DNA of 13,230 nt from an uncultured Phycisphaerales bacterium (GCA_937871415.1 CALMQD010000517.1:1-13230), one strand, 5' to 3'. Shown: positions 1 to 10,698, counted from the stretch's first letter. A program made the numbers and translations. The notes: generated by a model from the letters alone, not told the origin.

Positions 1-17
1 GATCGCGTCGGCGCTCC

Positions 18-23
18 ACTGTA
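18..23 (-). promoter_or_regulatory. Possible -10 hexamer TACAGT for a gene left of the window
   Basis: On the minus strand the hexamer TACAGT matches the bacterial -10 consensus at four of six positions. It lies downstream of the dgc stop and points off the left edge. The same hexamer stands upstream of atpC (1490-1495) and rpoD (8166-8171). No convincing -35 box is seen at normal spacing, and any gene it would serve is outside the window, so this call is weak and rests on the recurrence. Confidence 0.2.
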
Positions 24-32
24 TGTCCGCGC

Positions 33-57
33 CGGGCGCCGAAAAACAACGGCCCCG
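33..57 (-). terminator. Stem-loop just after the dgc stop, putative terminator
   Basis: Read on the minus strand, CGGGGCCG pairs with CGGCGCCCG, giving eight base pairs with one bulged G. The loop is an eight-base T-rich TTGTTTTT. It begins four bases after the TAA of the diguanylate cyclase gene, the usual place for a terminator. There is no U-tract after the stem, so it would be a non-canonical terminator or a 3'-end stabilising hairpin. Confidence 0.35.
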
Positions 58-60
58 CAT

Positions 61-810
61 TTAGGCCGCCAGGTTCCGGTCGGGGCTTTCCGCCGTGCGT
101 ACGCACCCTCGACCGTCCCGCTTGGCGCGGTACATCGTCCGGTCGGCCCGGTCTCGGAGTTCCTCCGCCGACCCGCACCCGGATTGCCGGAGCGACGCCA
201 CGCCGATGGACATGCCCACCAGCGCGTGATGCCGGTCGTCCCGGACGTGCCCCGACGCGCACTCCCCGTCGCTCCTCGGCACATGGACTTTCAGGCGCTC
301 GGCCTGATCGAGTTCGCGTGCGATCTCGTGGGTCGCCCGCTCGAACCGTGCCGCCAGACGCGCCGCGAGCACACCCGCCTGCGCGGCGCTGGTCATCGGC
401 AGTACGACGAGGAACTCGTCCCCGCCGAGCCTCGCCGCGAAGTCCGATAGCCGGATCGTGCGCCGGATCGTCTCGCCCGCGGTACGGATCAGGTCGTCGC
501 CCCGTGCGTGCCCCAGCGTGTCGTTGACGCGCTTGAGCCCGTCGAGGTCGATCATGAGGCATGCCAGGTCGCCGCCGTGTCTCTCGCAAACCGAGAACGC
601 GGACGCGAGACGTTGGTCGGCGCTCCTCCGATTGGCCAGCTGCGTCAGAGCGTCGGTCGTCGCGAGCGACTCCAGTTCGACGACTCTCGCCGCGAGCCGC
701 GCGTTCTCGGCGCGGAGCCGTTCGACCTCGCTCGGCACGCTGACCACTACCGGTCCGGTGACGGCCGGGAGCCTCGCGCTGTCGATCGGCTTTGCCCGCG
801 GTTCGCCCAT
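61..810 (-). CDS. GGDEF-domain diguanylate cyclase, soluble
   Basis: Predicted to make the second messenger c-di-GMP from two GTP. The active-site GGDEF is intact at residues 129-133, the metal-binding Asp of MIDLDGLK is at 88, and the substrate-binding N-D pair is at 96-97. An inhibitory-site RxxD (RLSD, 120-123) lies five residues before GGDEF, so product feedback inhibition is expected. Residues 28-50 form a leucine-rich coiled-coil stretch (VERLRAENARLAARVVELESL) leading into the domain, as in many GGDEF dimers. There is no membrane segment and no recognisable sensor domain; only about 50 residues precede the catalytic domain. Between the GGDEF helix region and the late strand GMSIGVA (199-205) there is a longer, charged and His-containing segment (about 160-197) than is usual. 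The ATG at 808-810 has no clear Shine-Dalgarno site. Catalytic type is confident; the signal and output are unknown. Confidence 0.93.
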   Translation of the reverse strand: MGEPRAKPIDSARLPAVTGPVVVSVPSEVERLRAENARLAARVVELESLATTDALTQLANRRSADQRLASAFSVCERHGGDLACLMIDLDGLKRVNDTLGHARGDDLIRTAGETIRRTIRLSDFAARLGGDEFLVVLPMTSAAQAGVLAARLAARFERATHEIARELDQAERLKVHVPRSDGECASGHVRDDRHHALVGMSIGVASLRQSGCGSAEELRDRADRTMYRAKRDGRGCVRTAESPDRNLAA

Positions 811-975
811 GCGTCGGTCTCGCCCAAGTCCCAGGCCTGCACCCGGTAACTCGATTCATCGGCCACGAGGCCGTCTGGCCCCGCCCCGGACGCTTCGACG
901 GTGGAGCGCGACCCTCCGATCGAGCCCGGCTGTGACGACAGGTCGCCGGAACCAGTGGAGTCTCAAGCCGCACAG

Positions 976-990
976 ACGGGCAGTACCCGT
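976..990 (-). terminator. Small hairpin downstream of atpC
   Basis: ACGGG and CCCGT pair around a five-base loop, 50 to 64 bases after the atpC stop. The stem is only five base pairs and no T-run follows, so it is at best a weak terminator for atpC. The rest of the 229-bp gap 811-1039 shows no gene or strong structure. Confidence 0.2.
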
Positions 991-1039
991 GTGTCGGCGA
1001 GCAGGAGTGGGGAGGTTTGAGTCGGCACCCGGAGCCGGC

Positions 1040-1480
1040 TCAGATCGCGCCGGAGGCCCGGAACTTCCGCGCCACCGCGAGCTTGGCTTCGGCGCGACGC
1101 TTGAGCGCAATCGCCTTTTCACCCGCCGGGCCCTTGAGGTTCTGATCGGCCTTTCGGGTGGCGTCGGCGAGCTCGGCCTGCGCATCGCTCTCGGTCAGGT
1201 TCTCCGCGGCGACCGCGTGCGCCGCGAGAATCGTCAGTTCGTTATTGAGCATCTGCACGAAGCCGTCGGCGACGAAGAACGAGCGCGAGCCGCCCTTCGC
1301 ATTCCCTCGATCCGGGAAGTCCACGCGCAGTTCACCCACGCCCATCTCGCCGACGAACGCCGACCGCATCGGCAGGAATCCCATCTGGCCGTCCCAGACG
1401 GGAAGAACCGCGGCGGTCGCCGGATCGTCGAAGACCTGGGCATCGGGCGTGATGAGTCGGCAGCGGAAGGTGGTGGCCAT
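1040..1480 (-). CDS. atpC: ATP synthase F1 subunit epsilon
   Basis: Subunit of the central stalk of F1Fo ATP synthase. It links gamma to the c-ring and can inhibit ATP hydrolysis through its C-terminal helices. The 146-residue length is close to the usual 130-140. Residues 1-88 form the N-terminal beta-sandwich, with the family pattern of TPDAQVF near the start, a Gly-rich GQMGFLPMRSAF (31-42), and GFVQMLNNELTIL (73-85). Residues 95-143 are an Ala, Lys and Arg-rich helical hairpin. The ATG at 1478-1480 gives the standard N-terminus; the frame stays open far upstream only as antisense to oppB. No Shine-Dalgarno site is seen. A TACAGT hexamer nine bases before the ATG could place transcription almost at the start codon. 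atpD normally precedes this gene, but here oppB is divergent on that side, so atpC is separated from its operon. Confidence 0.93.
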   Translation of the reverse strand: MATTFRCRLITPDAQVFDDPATAAVLPVWDGQMGFLPMRSAFVGEMGVGELRVDFPDRGNAKGGSRSFFVADGFVQMLNNELTILAAHAVAAENLTESDAQAELADATRKADQNLKGPAGEKAIALKRRAEAKLAVARKFRASGAI

Positions 1481-1489
1481 GGGGCCGCA

Positions 1490-1519
1490 ACTGTAGAGCC
1501 CGGGGGTCCCCCTCGTCCA
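1490..1519 (-). promoter_or_regulatory. Putative promoter of atpC
   Basis: On the minus strand TGGACG (plus 1514-1519) and TACAGT (plus 1490-1495) are 18 bases apart, each matching the sigma-70 consensus at four of six positions. The -10 hexamer ends nine bases before the atpC ATG, so the predicted transcript would have a leader of only a few bases. This fits the lack of a Shine-Dalgarno site. It is inferred from sequence only. Confidence 0.35.
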
Positions 1520-1576
1520 TCGACACCATCGGGCGGAAGTCCCGATCCGGGGTGCCGCCGGAAGGACCCCAACCGG

Positions 1577-1582
1577 TACACT
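1577..1582 (+). promoter_or_regulatory. Putative -10 element of the opp operon
   Basis: TACACT in the context CCGGTACACTCT lies 39 bases before the oppB ATG and matches the -10 consensus at four of six positions. No good -35 box precedes it. It stands about 80 bp from the atpC -10 hexamer on the other strand, as two back-to-back promoters in the 141-bp divergent gap would. Confidence 0.3.
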
Positions 1583-1621
1583 CTGCTCCCCCGAAGACTT
1601 CCCGATCGTTGCTGTAAGCCC

Positions 1622-2575
1622 ATGTGGTCGTTCATCATCCGCCGCCTGCTGTACTCGATCCCCATCTACCTGGGCATCCTGCTCCTGGTGATGGCGGCAC
1701 TGCGCATCAACGACCCGGTGAATGCCTACCTTGGCAAGCACGCTTCGCAGGAGCAGATCGACCTCAAGCGGCGTGAGATGGGTCTGGATCGGCCGTTCCT
1801 CGTCCAGTACGGTTCGTTCGTCGCCAATGTCGCCACGCTCGACTTCGAGCAGCCCAGTTGGCGCTACGAGACCAAGACCGTCGGCCAGATTCTGCGCGAG
1901 TCGGCCGTGCCCTCGCTCTCCCTGGCGATCCCCGCGTTCGTCATCACCACGATCGTCTCGATCGCGGTCGGCCTGATCTCGGCCTATTTCCGCGGCACGC
2001 TCATCGACCGGGCGCTCATGACCCTCATCGTGCTCGGGATGAGCGTCAGCGTGCTGGTCTTCATCATTTTCGGGCAGTACTTCGGAGCCTATTGGCTCAA
2101 GAACCGATTCGGGCTCAATCTGTTCGCCACCGGCGGCTATGAGCCGGGACTGGGCCGTTGGGCGTACTACCTGCTTCTCCCCGTGCTCATCGACGTCGTA
2201 CTGGCCATGGGCTACGACACCCGGTTCTACCGCGCCGTGATGGTCGAGGAGACCACCCGCGACCACGTGACGACCGCGATCGCCAAGGGCGCTTCCAAGC
2301 CGCGGCTGCTCTTCGTGCACGTCCTCAAGAACGCCATGATCCCGATCATCACGCGGGTGATGATCAGCCTGCCGTTCCTGATCGGCGGATCGATCCTGCT
2401 CGAGACCCAGTTCCGCATCCCCGGCATGGGCAAGGCGCTCATCGACGCCATCACCAACAAGGATTTCCCTGTGATTCAGGCGTTTACCGCGATGTTCGCG
2501 GCGGTCTTCGTCCTCTCCACCATCCTCACCGACGTCCTCTACGCGCTGGTCGACCCGCGCGTGCGACTCTCCTGA
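1622..2575 (+). CDS. oppB: Peptide/oligopeptide ABC transporter permease, OppB/DppB family
   Basis: One of two inner-membrane permease subunits of an Opp/Dpp-type importer. The 317-residue length is normal for the family. Residues 9-27 are the first membrane helix after a short Arg-containing N-terminus (FIIRRLLYSIPIYLGI). Further helices lie near 100-122, 132-156, 183-200, 245-262 and 288-310. The cytoplasmic EAA coupling motif that contacts the ATPase spans about 213-240 (HVTTAIAKGASKPRLLFVHV and onward). IGGSILLE followed by PGMG (254-270) is another family signature. The loop between the first two helices has the usual DRPFLVQYG segment (56-64). The ATG at 1622 was chosen because it places the membrane helix directly at the N-terminus; the open frame continues upstream without protein-like composition. 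It is the first gene of oppBCDF. The substrate is not known; dipeptides, oligopeptides, nickel or sugars are all transported by this family. Confidence 0.9.
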   Translation: MWSFIIRRLLYSIPIYLGILLLVMAALRINDPVNAYLGKHASQEQIDLKRREMGLDRPFLVQYGSFVANVATLDFEQPSWRYETKTVGQILRESAVPSLSLAIPAFVITTIVSIAVGLISAYFRGTLIDRALMTLIVLGMSVSVLVFIIFGQYFGAYWLKNRFGLNLFATGGYEPGLGRWAYYLLLPVLIDVVLAMGYDTRFYRAVMVEETTRDHVTTAIAKGASKPRLLFVHVLKNAMIPIITRVMISLPFLIGGSILLETQFRIPGMGKALIDAITNKDFPVIQAFTAMFAAVFVLSTILTDVLYALVDPRVRLS

Positions 2576-2611
2576 ACCGACGTTCCCGAAGGAAACCGTC
2601 ACCGGATCTCC

Positions 2612-3907
2612 ATGGCACTCCTCGGCCGAACCCGCAACACCCTCTTCTCGAGCCGCGCCGCTCGGAAGTTCCGACGTAACCGCATGGCGGTCGCGTCGCT
2701 CGCGGTCATCCTGTTGTACGCGCTGCTCGGGGGTTGGCTCCTGATCGCCGACGCATACGCGACGCTCACGGACCGGCGAGGGTTCGATCGTGCCGAGTCG
2801 GTCATCGGGTCGCTCTTCACCGCCCTCACGCTCGACAAAGTCGACGCCCGCGTCGGGCCGCTCCGCGTCCGAGGGTGGCTCGAAACCCCCCTGGCCGAGG
2901 ATCGCGCCCGGTTCGTCGAGTATTACCTCGGGAAGTTCGAGCGTGCGCTCCGCCTGAAGGACTCGCAGGATCGCGCCGCGGCGGTGCGAGACCTGCGTTT
3001 CGCGGAGCGCCGGGTCGACATGACGCCCGAGGAACTCCTGCCCAGGGTGCGGGCCATCCGGGATCAGTACGAGTCGCTCAACGCCGTCGACGATCTCGAT
3101 GCACCCGACGCACGCGGCGCCCGCGAACGACTCGCGGGCATCGAGTCCGACATCGATTCGCTCTTTGCGCCCCTCTCCGGCGTGGAAAAGGGCCTGTACG
3201 ACCTGCGGATGAGCCTCGGCACCGACCGCCAGGGGCGCTCCATCGCGGCCCGTGCGATCTATTCGATCAAGGTGGCGCTGCAGGTGGGATTCGTTGTCGG
3301 GTTCGTTTCCGTGCTCATCGGCGCACTCCTGGGCGCGGCTTCCGGGTATTTCGGCGGATTCCTCGACCAGTTCATCCAGTGGCTCTTCTCAACGCTCTCG
3401 AGCGTGCCCGACCTTGTGCTGCTCGCGGTGCTGGCTTACGCGTTCACGGGCAGCATCTTCGACGATCCGTCGCGCCCCGCCCTCTCGCTCGTCCCCGTGT
3501 ACATCGCGATGTGCATGACGTTCTGGATCGGCCCCTGCCGCGTCATCCGCGGCGAGACGCTCAAACTCAAGGAGCTGGAGTACGTGCAGGCCGCGAAGGC
3601 CATCGGGTTCTCCCGCTTCACGATCCTGCTCCGCCACGTGCTGCCCAACACGCTGCACCTGATGTTCATCAACTTCTCGCTGCTCTTTATCGCCGCCATC
3701 AAGTTCGAGGTCGTGCTGAGCTTCCTCGGCCTGGGGGTCAAGGCGGGCCCGTCGTGGGGGCGGATGATCGGCGAAGCCACGCAGGAGGTCATCAACGGCA
3801 ACTTCTGGCAGATCGGCGCGGCGACGCTGCTCATGTTCGTCCTCGTTCTCGCCTTCAACATCCTGTCCGACGCGCTGCAGGACGCCTTTGACCCGAAACA
3901 CGTTTAA
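2612..3907 (+). CDS. oppC: Peptide/oligopeptide ABC transporter permease, OppC/DppC family, with enlarged loop
   Basis: Second permease subunit of the importer. The order is the standard one: a basic N-terminus and OppC_N-type segment (FRRNRMAVASLAVILLYALL, 20-39), the signature LGTDRQGRS (202-210), where the family usually has LGTDxxGRD, then membrane helices from about 222 to 417. The EAA coupling motif is at about 323-346 (EYVQAAKAIGF then LLRHVLPN). At 431 residues it is over 100 longer than typical OppC. The excess lies between helix 1 (27-47) and the LGTD motif: residues 48-201 are charged, largely helical in character, and should be outside the cytoplasm. It starts 36 bases after oppB. 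AAGGAAA at 2589-2595 is too far from the ATG to be a standard ribosome site. The family is secure; the function of the insert is unknown. Confidence 0.9.
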   Translation: MALLGRTRNTLFSSRAARKFRRNRMAVASLAVILLYALLGGWLLIADAYATLTDRRGFDRAESVIGSLFTALTLDKVDARVGPLRVRGWLETPLAEDRARFVEYYLGKFERALRLKDSQDRAAAVRDLRFAERRVDMTPEELLPRVRAIRDQYESLNAVDDLDAPDARGARERLAGIESDIDSLFAPLSGVEKGLYDLRMSLGTDRQGRSIAARAIYSIKVALQVGFVVGFVSVLIGALLGAASGYFGGFLDQFIQWLFSTLSSVPDLVLLAVLAYAFTGSIFDDPSRPALSLVPVYIAMCMTFWIGPCRVIRGETLKLKELEYVQAAKAIGFSRFTILLRHVLPNTLHLMFINFSLLFIAAIKFEVVLSFLGLGVKAGPSWGRMIGEATQEVINGNFWQIGAATLLMFVLVLAFNILSDALQDAFDPKHV

Positions 3908-3955
3908 GAGATTGACATCCCGCACGCAGAGACGCTTCCCGTTCCACACGTTGCG

Positions 3956-5079
<1,124 letters not shown>

Positions 5080-5083
<4 letters not shown>

Positions 5084-6129
5084 CCACCCCGCACCCTGCA
5101 ACGCCGACTCCCGCCGGTGCGCCGCTCCTCGAGGTGCGGCACTTGGTCACACGCTTCCCGGTGCGGGGAGGGATTCTCAACCGCGTGGTGGGGCACGTCC
5201 ACGCCGTCTCCGGCGTGTCCTTCTCCGTGCCGCGCGGCGAGGTGCTGGGCGTGGTCGGAGAGTCGGGGTGCGGCAAGAGCACCCTGGGCAAGACCATCCT
5301 CCGCCTCGTGGAGCCGACCTCCGGCCAGGTGCTCTTCGACGGCCAGGACCTGACCACGCTGGGGCACGGCGCGATGATGCCCATCCGGCGACGGATGCAG
5401 ATGATCTTCCAGGACCCTTATTCGTCGCTCAATCCGCGACTGACGATCCGGCGCATGCTCCGCGAGGTCGTCCGGTTCCACGATATCGTGCCCGCCGAGC
5501 AGACCGATGACTACATCATCGACCTCATTACGCGCGTCGGTCTGCGCAAGGACGCCGCGGACAAGTTTCCGCACGAGTTTTCGGGCGGGCAACGCCAGCG
5601 CATCGGGATCGCCCGGGCGCTGGCGGTGAAGCCCGAGTTGCTCATCGCCGACGAGCCGGTCTCGGCGCTCGACGTCTCCATCCAGGCGCAGGTCCTGAAC
5701 CTGCTCATGGACCTGCAGAAAGACCTGCACCTGACGGTGCTCTTCATCTCGCACGATCTCAAGGTCGTCGAGCATTTCTGCGACCGCGTGCTGGTCATGT
5801 ACCTGGGCAAGGTGGTCGAAGAACTGCCCTGCGACAACCTGCTCGACCGAGCCCGCCACCCCTACACGCGGGCGCTGCTCGCGGCCAATCCCATCGACGA
5901 CCCCGATGAACGCCGTCCCATCAGCGTGCTCAAGGGCGACGTGCCCAGCCCGCTCAGGCCGCCGCCGGGGTGTCCGTTCATCGGCCGCTGCCCCGTCGCC
6001 GTCGATCGTTGCCGCAACGAGATGCCCCCGCTCGTCGCCGCTCCGACGGTCAACACGCTCACCGCCCGGCCCGCGACGCAGAGCGTCGCGTGCTGGGTCG
6101 AGACTCCGGACGCTCGCCCGAACGCGTGA
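5080..6129 (+). CDS. oppF: Peptide ABC transporter ATP-binding protein, OppF/DppF family
   Basis: Second ATPase of the importer, forming a heterodimer with OppD. The core is intact: Walker A GESGCGKS (60-67), Gln 111 in FQDPYSSLNPR, signature FSGGQ (167-171), Walker B LLIADE with Glu 192, and His 225. FQDPYSSLNPR and the long loop before it (FPVRGGILNRVVGHVHAV, 26-43) are typical of OppF/DppF. The C-terminal domain carries cysteines 298, 304, 311 and 338, again matching the [4Fe-4S] pattern. The start overlaps the oppD stop. The residues before the domain (1-15) are Pro/Thr/Ala-rich. Length 349 is normal. It ends two bases before the stop codon of the opposing rpoD, leaving no room for a separate terminator. 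Confidence 0.92.
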
Positions 6130-6131
6130 TC

Positions 6132-8075
<1,944 letters not shown>

Positions 8076-8080
8076 ACATG

Positions 8081-8086
8081 CCTCCT
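8081..8086 (-). promoter_or_regulatory. Shine-Dalgarno site deciding the GTG start of rpoD
   Basis: AGGAGG on the minus strand is followed after five bases by the GTG start. An ATG (plus 8077-8079) falls inside the spacer, but it is in another frame and only one base from the site, so GTG is the initiator. Confidence 0.75.
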
Positions 8087-8165
8087 CTTCTACGCGCCGC
8101 CGAAGCCGCGCCGCTCACGAATCCTGAAGCGTCGAGTTGTGCGTCGCCCTGAAACCGCCGCGACG

Positions 8166-8196
8166 ACTGTAGACACACCCCTTGTTCACTCGTCAC
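8166..8196 (-). promoter_or_regulatory. Putative promoter of rpoD
   Basis: Minus-strand GTGACG (plus 8191-8196) and TACAGT (plus 8166-8171) are 19 bases apart, with four of six consensus matches each. Transcription would start near 8158, giving a leader of about 80 bases containing the AGGAGG site. It would allow rpoD expression independent of dnaG. The spacing is at the long end, so confidence is limited. Confidence 0.3.
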
Positions 8197-8256
8197 CGGT
8201 TGACGCCGCCGCCCACCGACCTCCCACCGCCCGTCCGATCCCCGGCCCCGGCACGC

Positions 8257-8270
8257 GCTCCGCGCGGAGC
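8257..8270. repeat. 14-bp perfect palindrome between dnaG and rpoD
   Basis: GCTCCGCGCGGAGC reads the same on both strands. It lies 18 bases past the dnaG stop. It could be a weak hairpin attenuating read-through from dnaG into rpoD, or a protein-binding site. No T-run follows, so it is not a standard terminator. Confidence 0.3.
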
Positions 8271-8287
8271 CGTTACCAACGGATGGA

Positions 8288-10201
8288 CTAGCCCATGGGG
8301 CGCGGGATGGTCCGCGGGTCCACGCCGATCGTCGCGGACTGTTCGCGCAGAGCGGCGATGCGCGTCGACCATTCGTCCGAGCCCGCCGCGACGCCGCCCG
8401 CGCCGGCGCTGAGTTCGCGATACGCCTGCGCGAGCCGCTCGCGCCAATGTTCCGCCAGACGCTCGGGCTTGCCCTCGACGGCACGCTCCACGCCCGCGAC
8501 GAACGCCGTCGCCGCACGCCGCGCGTTCTCGTCCTCGAGCGTGGCGAGCACATTGCTCAGCGACGCCGCCTCCTCGTGCACGTACAGGTCGTGGACAGCC
8601 ACGGCGATGGCGCGGCTGTGGGGGGCGCGGAATCGCTCCGGATCGAGCACCGCCCAGTGCGGTTCGTCCAGGCTCAGCAGGAGAGCCGGCTCGCACAGCA
8701 CGCAAGCCAGCGCGTGCTCCGCCGCCGTCACGGGGGTCAGCGCGCCCGGCGCAGCCGGCGTCGGGGCTTCGCCGCCCGCGGGCGCTGCGCTCACGCTCCG
8801 GACTCGGGCCCGCGACAGTCGCTGGTTGAGCGACTCGGACACCGCGGGCCACTCCACGCCCGCGATCGACGCGATCTTCTTGGTGATGAGTTGCCGCCGG
8901 ATCAGGTCGACGCGTCCCAGACCCAGCTCGACCATCCGTGTCACGAAGTCCTCGACCAGCCGGGCCCGCGCGGAGAGTCCCTTGTCGCTCATCGAACCGC
9001 GCAGGCGCTTGAAGAGCAGTTCGAGCGGGTCGATCGAGCGAGCCAGCACGCGGTCGAGCACTTCCCGCCCGTCGGGCCGCTTGAGCAGCTCGTCGGGGTC
9101 CTTCGCGTCGGTGGCGCTCGAGAGCATCGCGATCCGAACGTCGATGGGCTCGGCGAAGAAGACCTCGACCGCGCGCTCCGCCGCCTTCTGTCCCGCCTCG
9201 TCGCCGTCGAACAGGAGCACCACGGTGTCGGCCAATCGCCGCAGGATGCGCGCGTTCTCGACGGTCAGCGCCGTGCCGAGCGTCGCGACGGCGTTGGTGA
9301 CGCCCGCCTGGTGGCAGGCGATCGTGTCCATGTACCCTTCGGTCACGATCGCGACCCGCTGTTGCCGCAGGCTCTGCGACGCCTGGAACAGGCCGTAGAG
9401 CGTCTGGGACTTGTTGAACAGCCGCGTCTCGGGGCTGTTGAGGTACTTGGGCTCGTCCTCGTCGTTGATCCTCCGCGCGCCGAACGCGACCACGCGCCCG
9501 ATCTGGTCGGTGATCGGAAACATCAGGCGATTGCGGAACACGTCGTAGAGCCCGCCCGAGTCGCGCGCCTTGAGAAGCCCGGCCTCTCGGAACACGCGCG
9601 GGTCCAGCCCCTTGTTCGTCACCGTCAGCAGCAAGCCGTCCCATCGATCCGCAGACGCGCCGAGCATGAACGCCTCGGCCATCGCGGGCGAGATCTGGCG
9701 GCGCTCGATGACCTCGCGCGCCGCGCGCCCGTGCTCGGCGTGGTTCAGAATGGTCTTGAAGAACGCGCACGCCGTCTGATTGGCCGCCAGCAGGTCCGAG
9801 CGCGAGATCTCTTCGCCCGACGCTTCGACGGAATCGTCGGTCTGGTAACCGCCGGCGCCGGTCCCGCCGCCGGAACCGGCACGCCCGGCGCCGGAGGGTC
9901 GCCACGGCGTCAGTTCGATCTGGGCCCGCTGCGCGAGGAACTCCAGCGCTTCGCGGAACGACATCCGGTGGTAGTTCATCACGAACGACAGCGCATCGCC
10001 CCCGGCGCCGCAGGAGAAGCAGTGGTAGATCTGCTTGTGCGGCACGACGCACATCGAGGGCTTGTGGTCGTCGTGGAACGGACAGAGCCCGACGTACTCA
10101 CGCCCCTTGGCCTTGAGCGCCAGGTGCTCGCCGATGAGGCGCACGATATCGGTCGCGTCCAGGACGCGCCGCTTGTCGTCGCGCCGATCGCCGGTCGACA
10201 G
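8288..10201 (-). CDS. dnaG: DNA primase, probable CTG start
   Basis: Synthesises RNA primers at the replication fork, working with the DnaB helicase. From the CTG at 10199-10201 the protein has 637 residues. The zinc-binding domain has ligands C40, H43, C61 and C64 (LCPFH, then YHCFSCGAGG). A Gly-rich linker follows (103-118). The RNA polymerase core contains the TOPRIM fold, with the catalytic Glu 288 in EGYMD and the acidic FDGDEAG (Asp 332, Asp 334, Glu 335). The C-terminal part (about 440-637) is the helicase-interaction region, with a Pro/Ala-rich hinge. There is no ATG near the conserved N-terminus. GTG (10250-10252) and TTG (10244-10246) are in-frame alternatives giving 654 and 652 residues. 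CTG is preferred because GGAGG stands seven bases before it and because the zinc ligand numbering then equals that of E. coli. rpoD follows downstream. Confidence 0.93.
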   Translation of the reverse strand: MSTGDRRDDKRRVLDATDIVRLIGEHLALKAKGREYVGLCPFHDDHKPSMCVVPHKQIYHCFSCGAGGDALSFVMNYHRMSFREALEFLAQRAQIELTPWRPSGAGRAGSGGGTGAGGYQTDDSVEASGEEISRSDLLAANQTACAFFKTILNHAEHGRAAREVIERRQISPAMAEAFMLGASADRWDGLLLTVTNKGLDPRVFREAGLLKARDSGGLYDVFRNRLMFPITDQIGRVVAFGARRINDEDEPKYLNSPETRLFNKSQTLYGLFQASQSLRQQRVAIVTEGYMDTIACHQAGVTNAVATLGTALTVENARILRRLADTVVLLFDGDEAGQKAAERAVEVFFAEPIDVRIAMLSSATDAKDPDELLKRPDGREVLDRVLARSIDPLELLFKRLRGSMSDKGLSARARLVEDFVTRMVELGLGRVDLIRRQLITKKIASIAGVEWPAVSESLNQRLSRARVRSVSAAPAGGEAPTPAAPGALTPVTAAEHALACVLCEPALLLSLDEPHWAVLDPERFRAPHSRAIAVAVHDLYVHEEAASLSNVLATLEDENARRAATAFVAGVERAVEGKPERLAEHWRERLAQAYRELSAGAGGVAAGSDEWSTRIAALREQSATIGVDPRTIPRPMG

Positions 10202-10208
10202 CGCTCCG

Positions 10209-10213
10209 CCTCC
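10209..10213 (-). promoter_or_regulatory. Shine-Dalgarno site in front of the dnaG CTG codon
   Basis: GGAGG on the minus strand is followed by seven bases and then CTG. This is the best-placed ribosome site near the dnaG N-terminus. The competing AGAGGA stands nine bases before a TTG and three before a GTG further upstream. Confidence 0.5.
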
Positions 10214-10437
10214 AAACCGGGATGTACCTCTGCCGCTCAGCGTCAAACGCACGCTTCCTCTCACGACGCCCACGAACGGGGCGCGGTCCTTGCCGACGGG
10301 ACGGTGCACACAGACCCGGCGCCGGCATAGACCGACGACAGGCGAGCGCTCCGTCACGGCAGCGCACGAGGGGAACAGTTGCCGTGGTTCGACCTGCTGG
10401 ATTCTCGGACGGTTCACCCGGACGCGATGGCACTCCT

Positions 10438-10460
10438 CCGTCGCACGTTTCGTGCGACGG
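10438..10460. other. Perfect 10-bp inverted repeat with 3-base loop
   Basis: CCGTCGCACG and CGTGCGACGG are exact complements around TTT (AAA on the minus strand). No T-run follows on either strand, so it is not a clear terminator. It lies about 240 bases upstream of the dnaG start. It may be part of a leader structure, a small RNA or an operator. Confidence 0.6.
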
Positions 10461-10670
10461 GTCCGACGCCGGTTGCCTCTCCGGGATCCTCTTGATCCGC
10501 GTACGGCGTCGAACGAGTTTCTCGCGACGCGATGCCCGCAAAGAGTCTCGCGCCCGATCCGGATGTCGTCCAAGTCTCTCGGTCTCGTGGGGGTTTGATC
10601 GTGGCCGGATTCCGGCACGGACGCCGGGGCCAGAGCGATCAGAAGTGAGCCGAGTCCTGAACCGGGATGA

Positions 10671-10698
10671 AACGTAGCACACGCGGCGCAGGCGTCAA
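10671..10698 (-). promoter_or_regulatory. Weak candidate promoter for dnaG
   Basis: Minus-strand TTGACG (plus 10693-10698) matches the -35 consensus at five of six positions. It is followed after 16 bases by TACGTT (plus 10671-10676), which matches the -10 at only three. It would give a dnaG leader of more than 450 bases. Closer promoters cannot be excluded. Confidence 0.2.

Noticed and set aside
458..1621. Long open frame running into oppB from 458
   Set aside because: The part before the ATG at 1622 is Arg/Ser/Pro-rich and antisense to dgc and atpC. The permease clearly begins at the membrane helix after 1622.
3912..3917. TTGACA, a perfect -35 hexamer, between oppC and oppD
   Set aside because: No -10-like hexamer stands 16-19 bases downstream (the bases there are CTTCCC and similar), and the genes look co-transcribed.
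10384..10400. GGTTCGA-like T-loop motif suggesting a tRNA
   Set aside because: The flanking bases do not form a five-pair T-stem, and no anticodon or acceptor stem is found nearby.
10222..10682. Open frames on both strands in the dnaG-acyP gap
   Set aside because: They are dominated by Arg, Ser, Pro and Gly without hydrophobic patterning, as expected from chance in GC-rich DNA.
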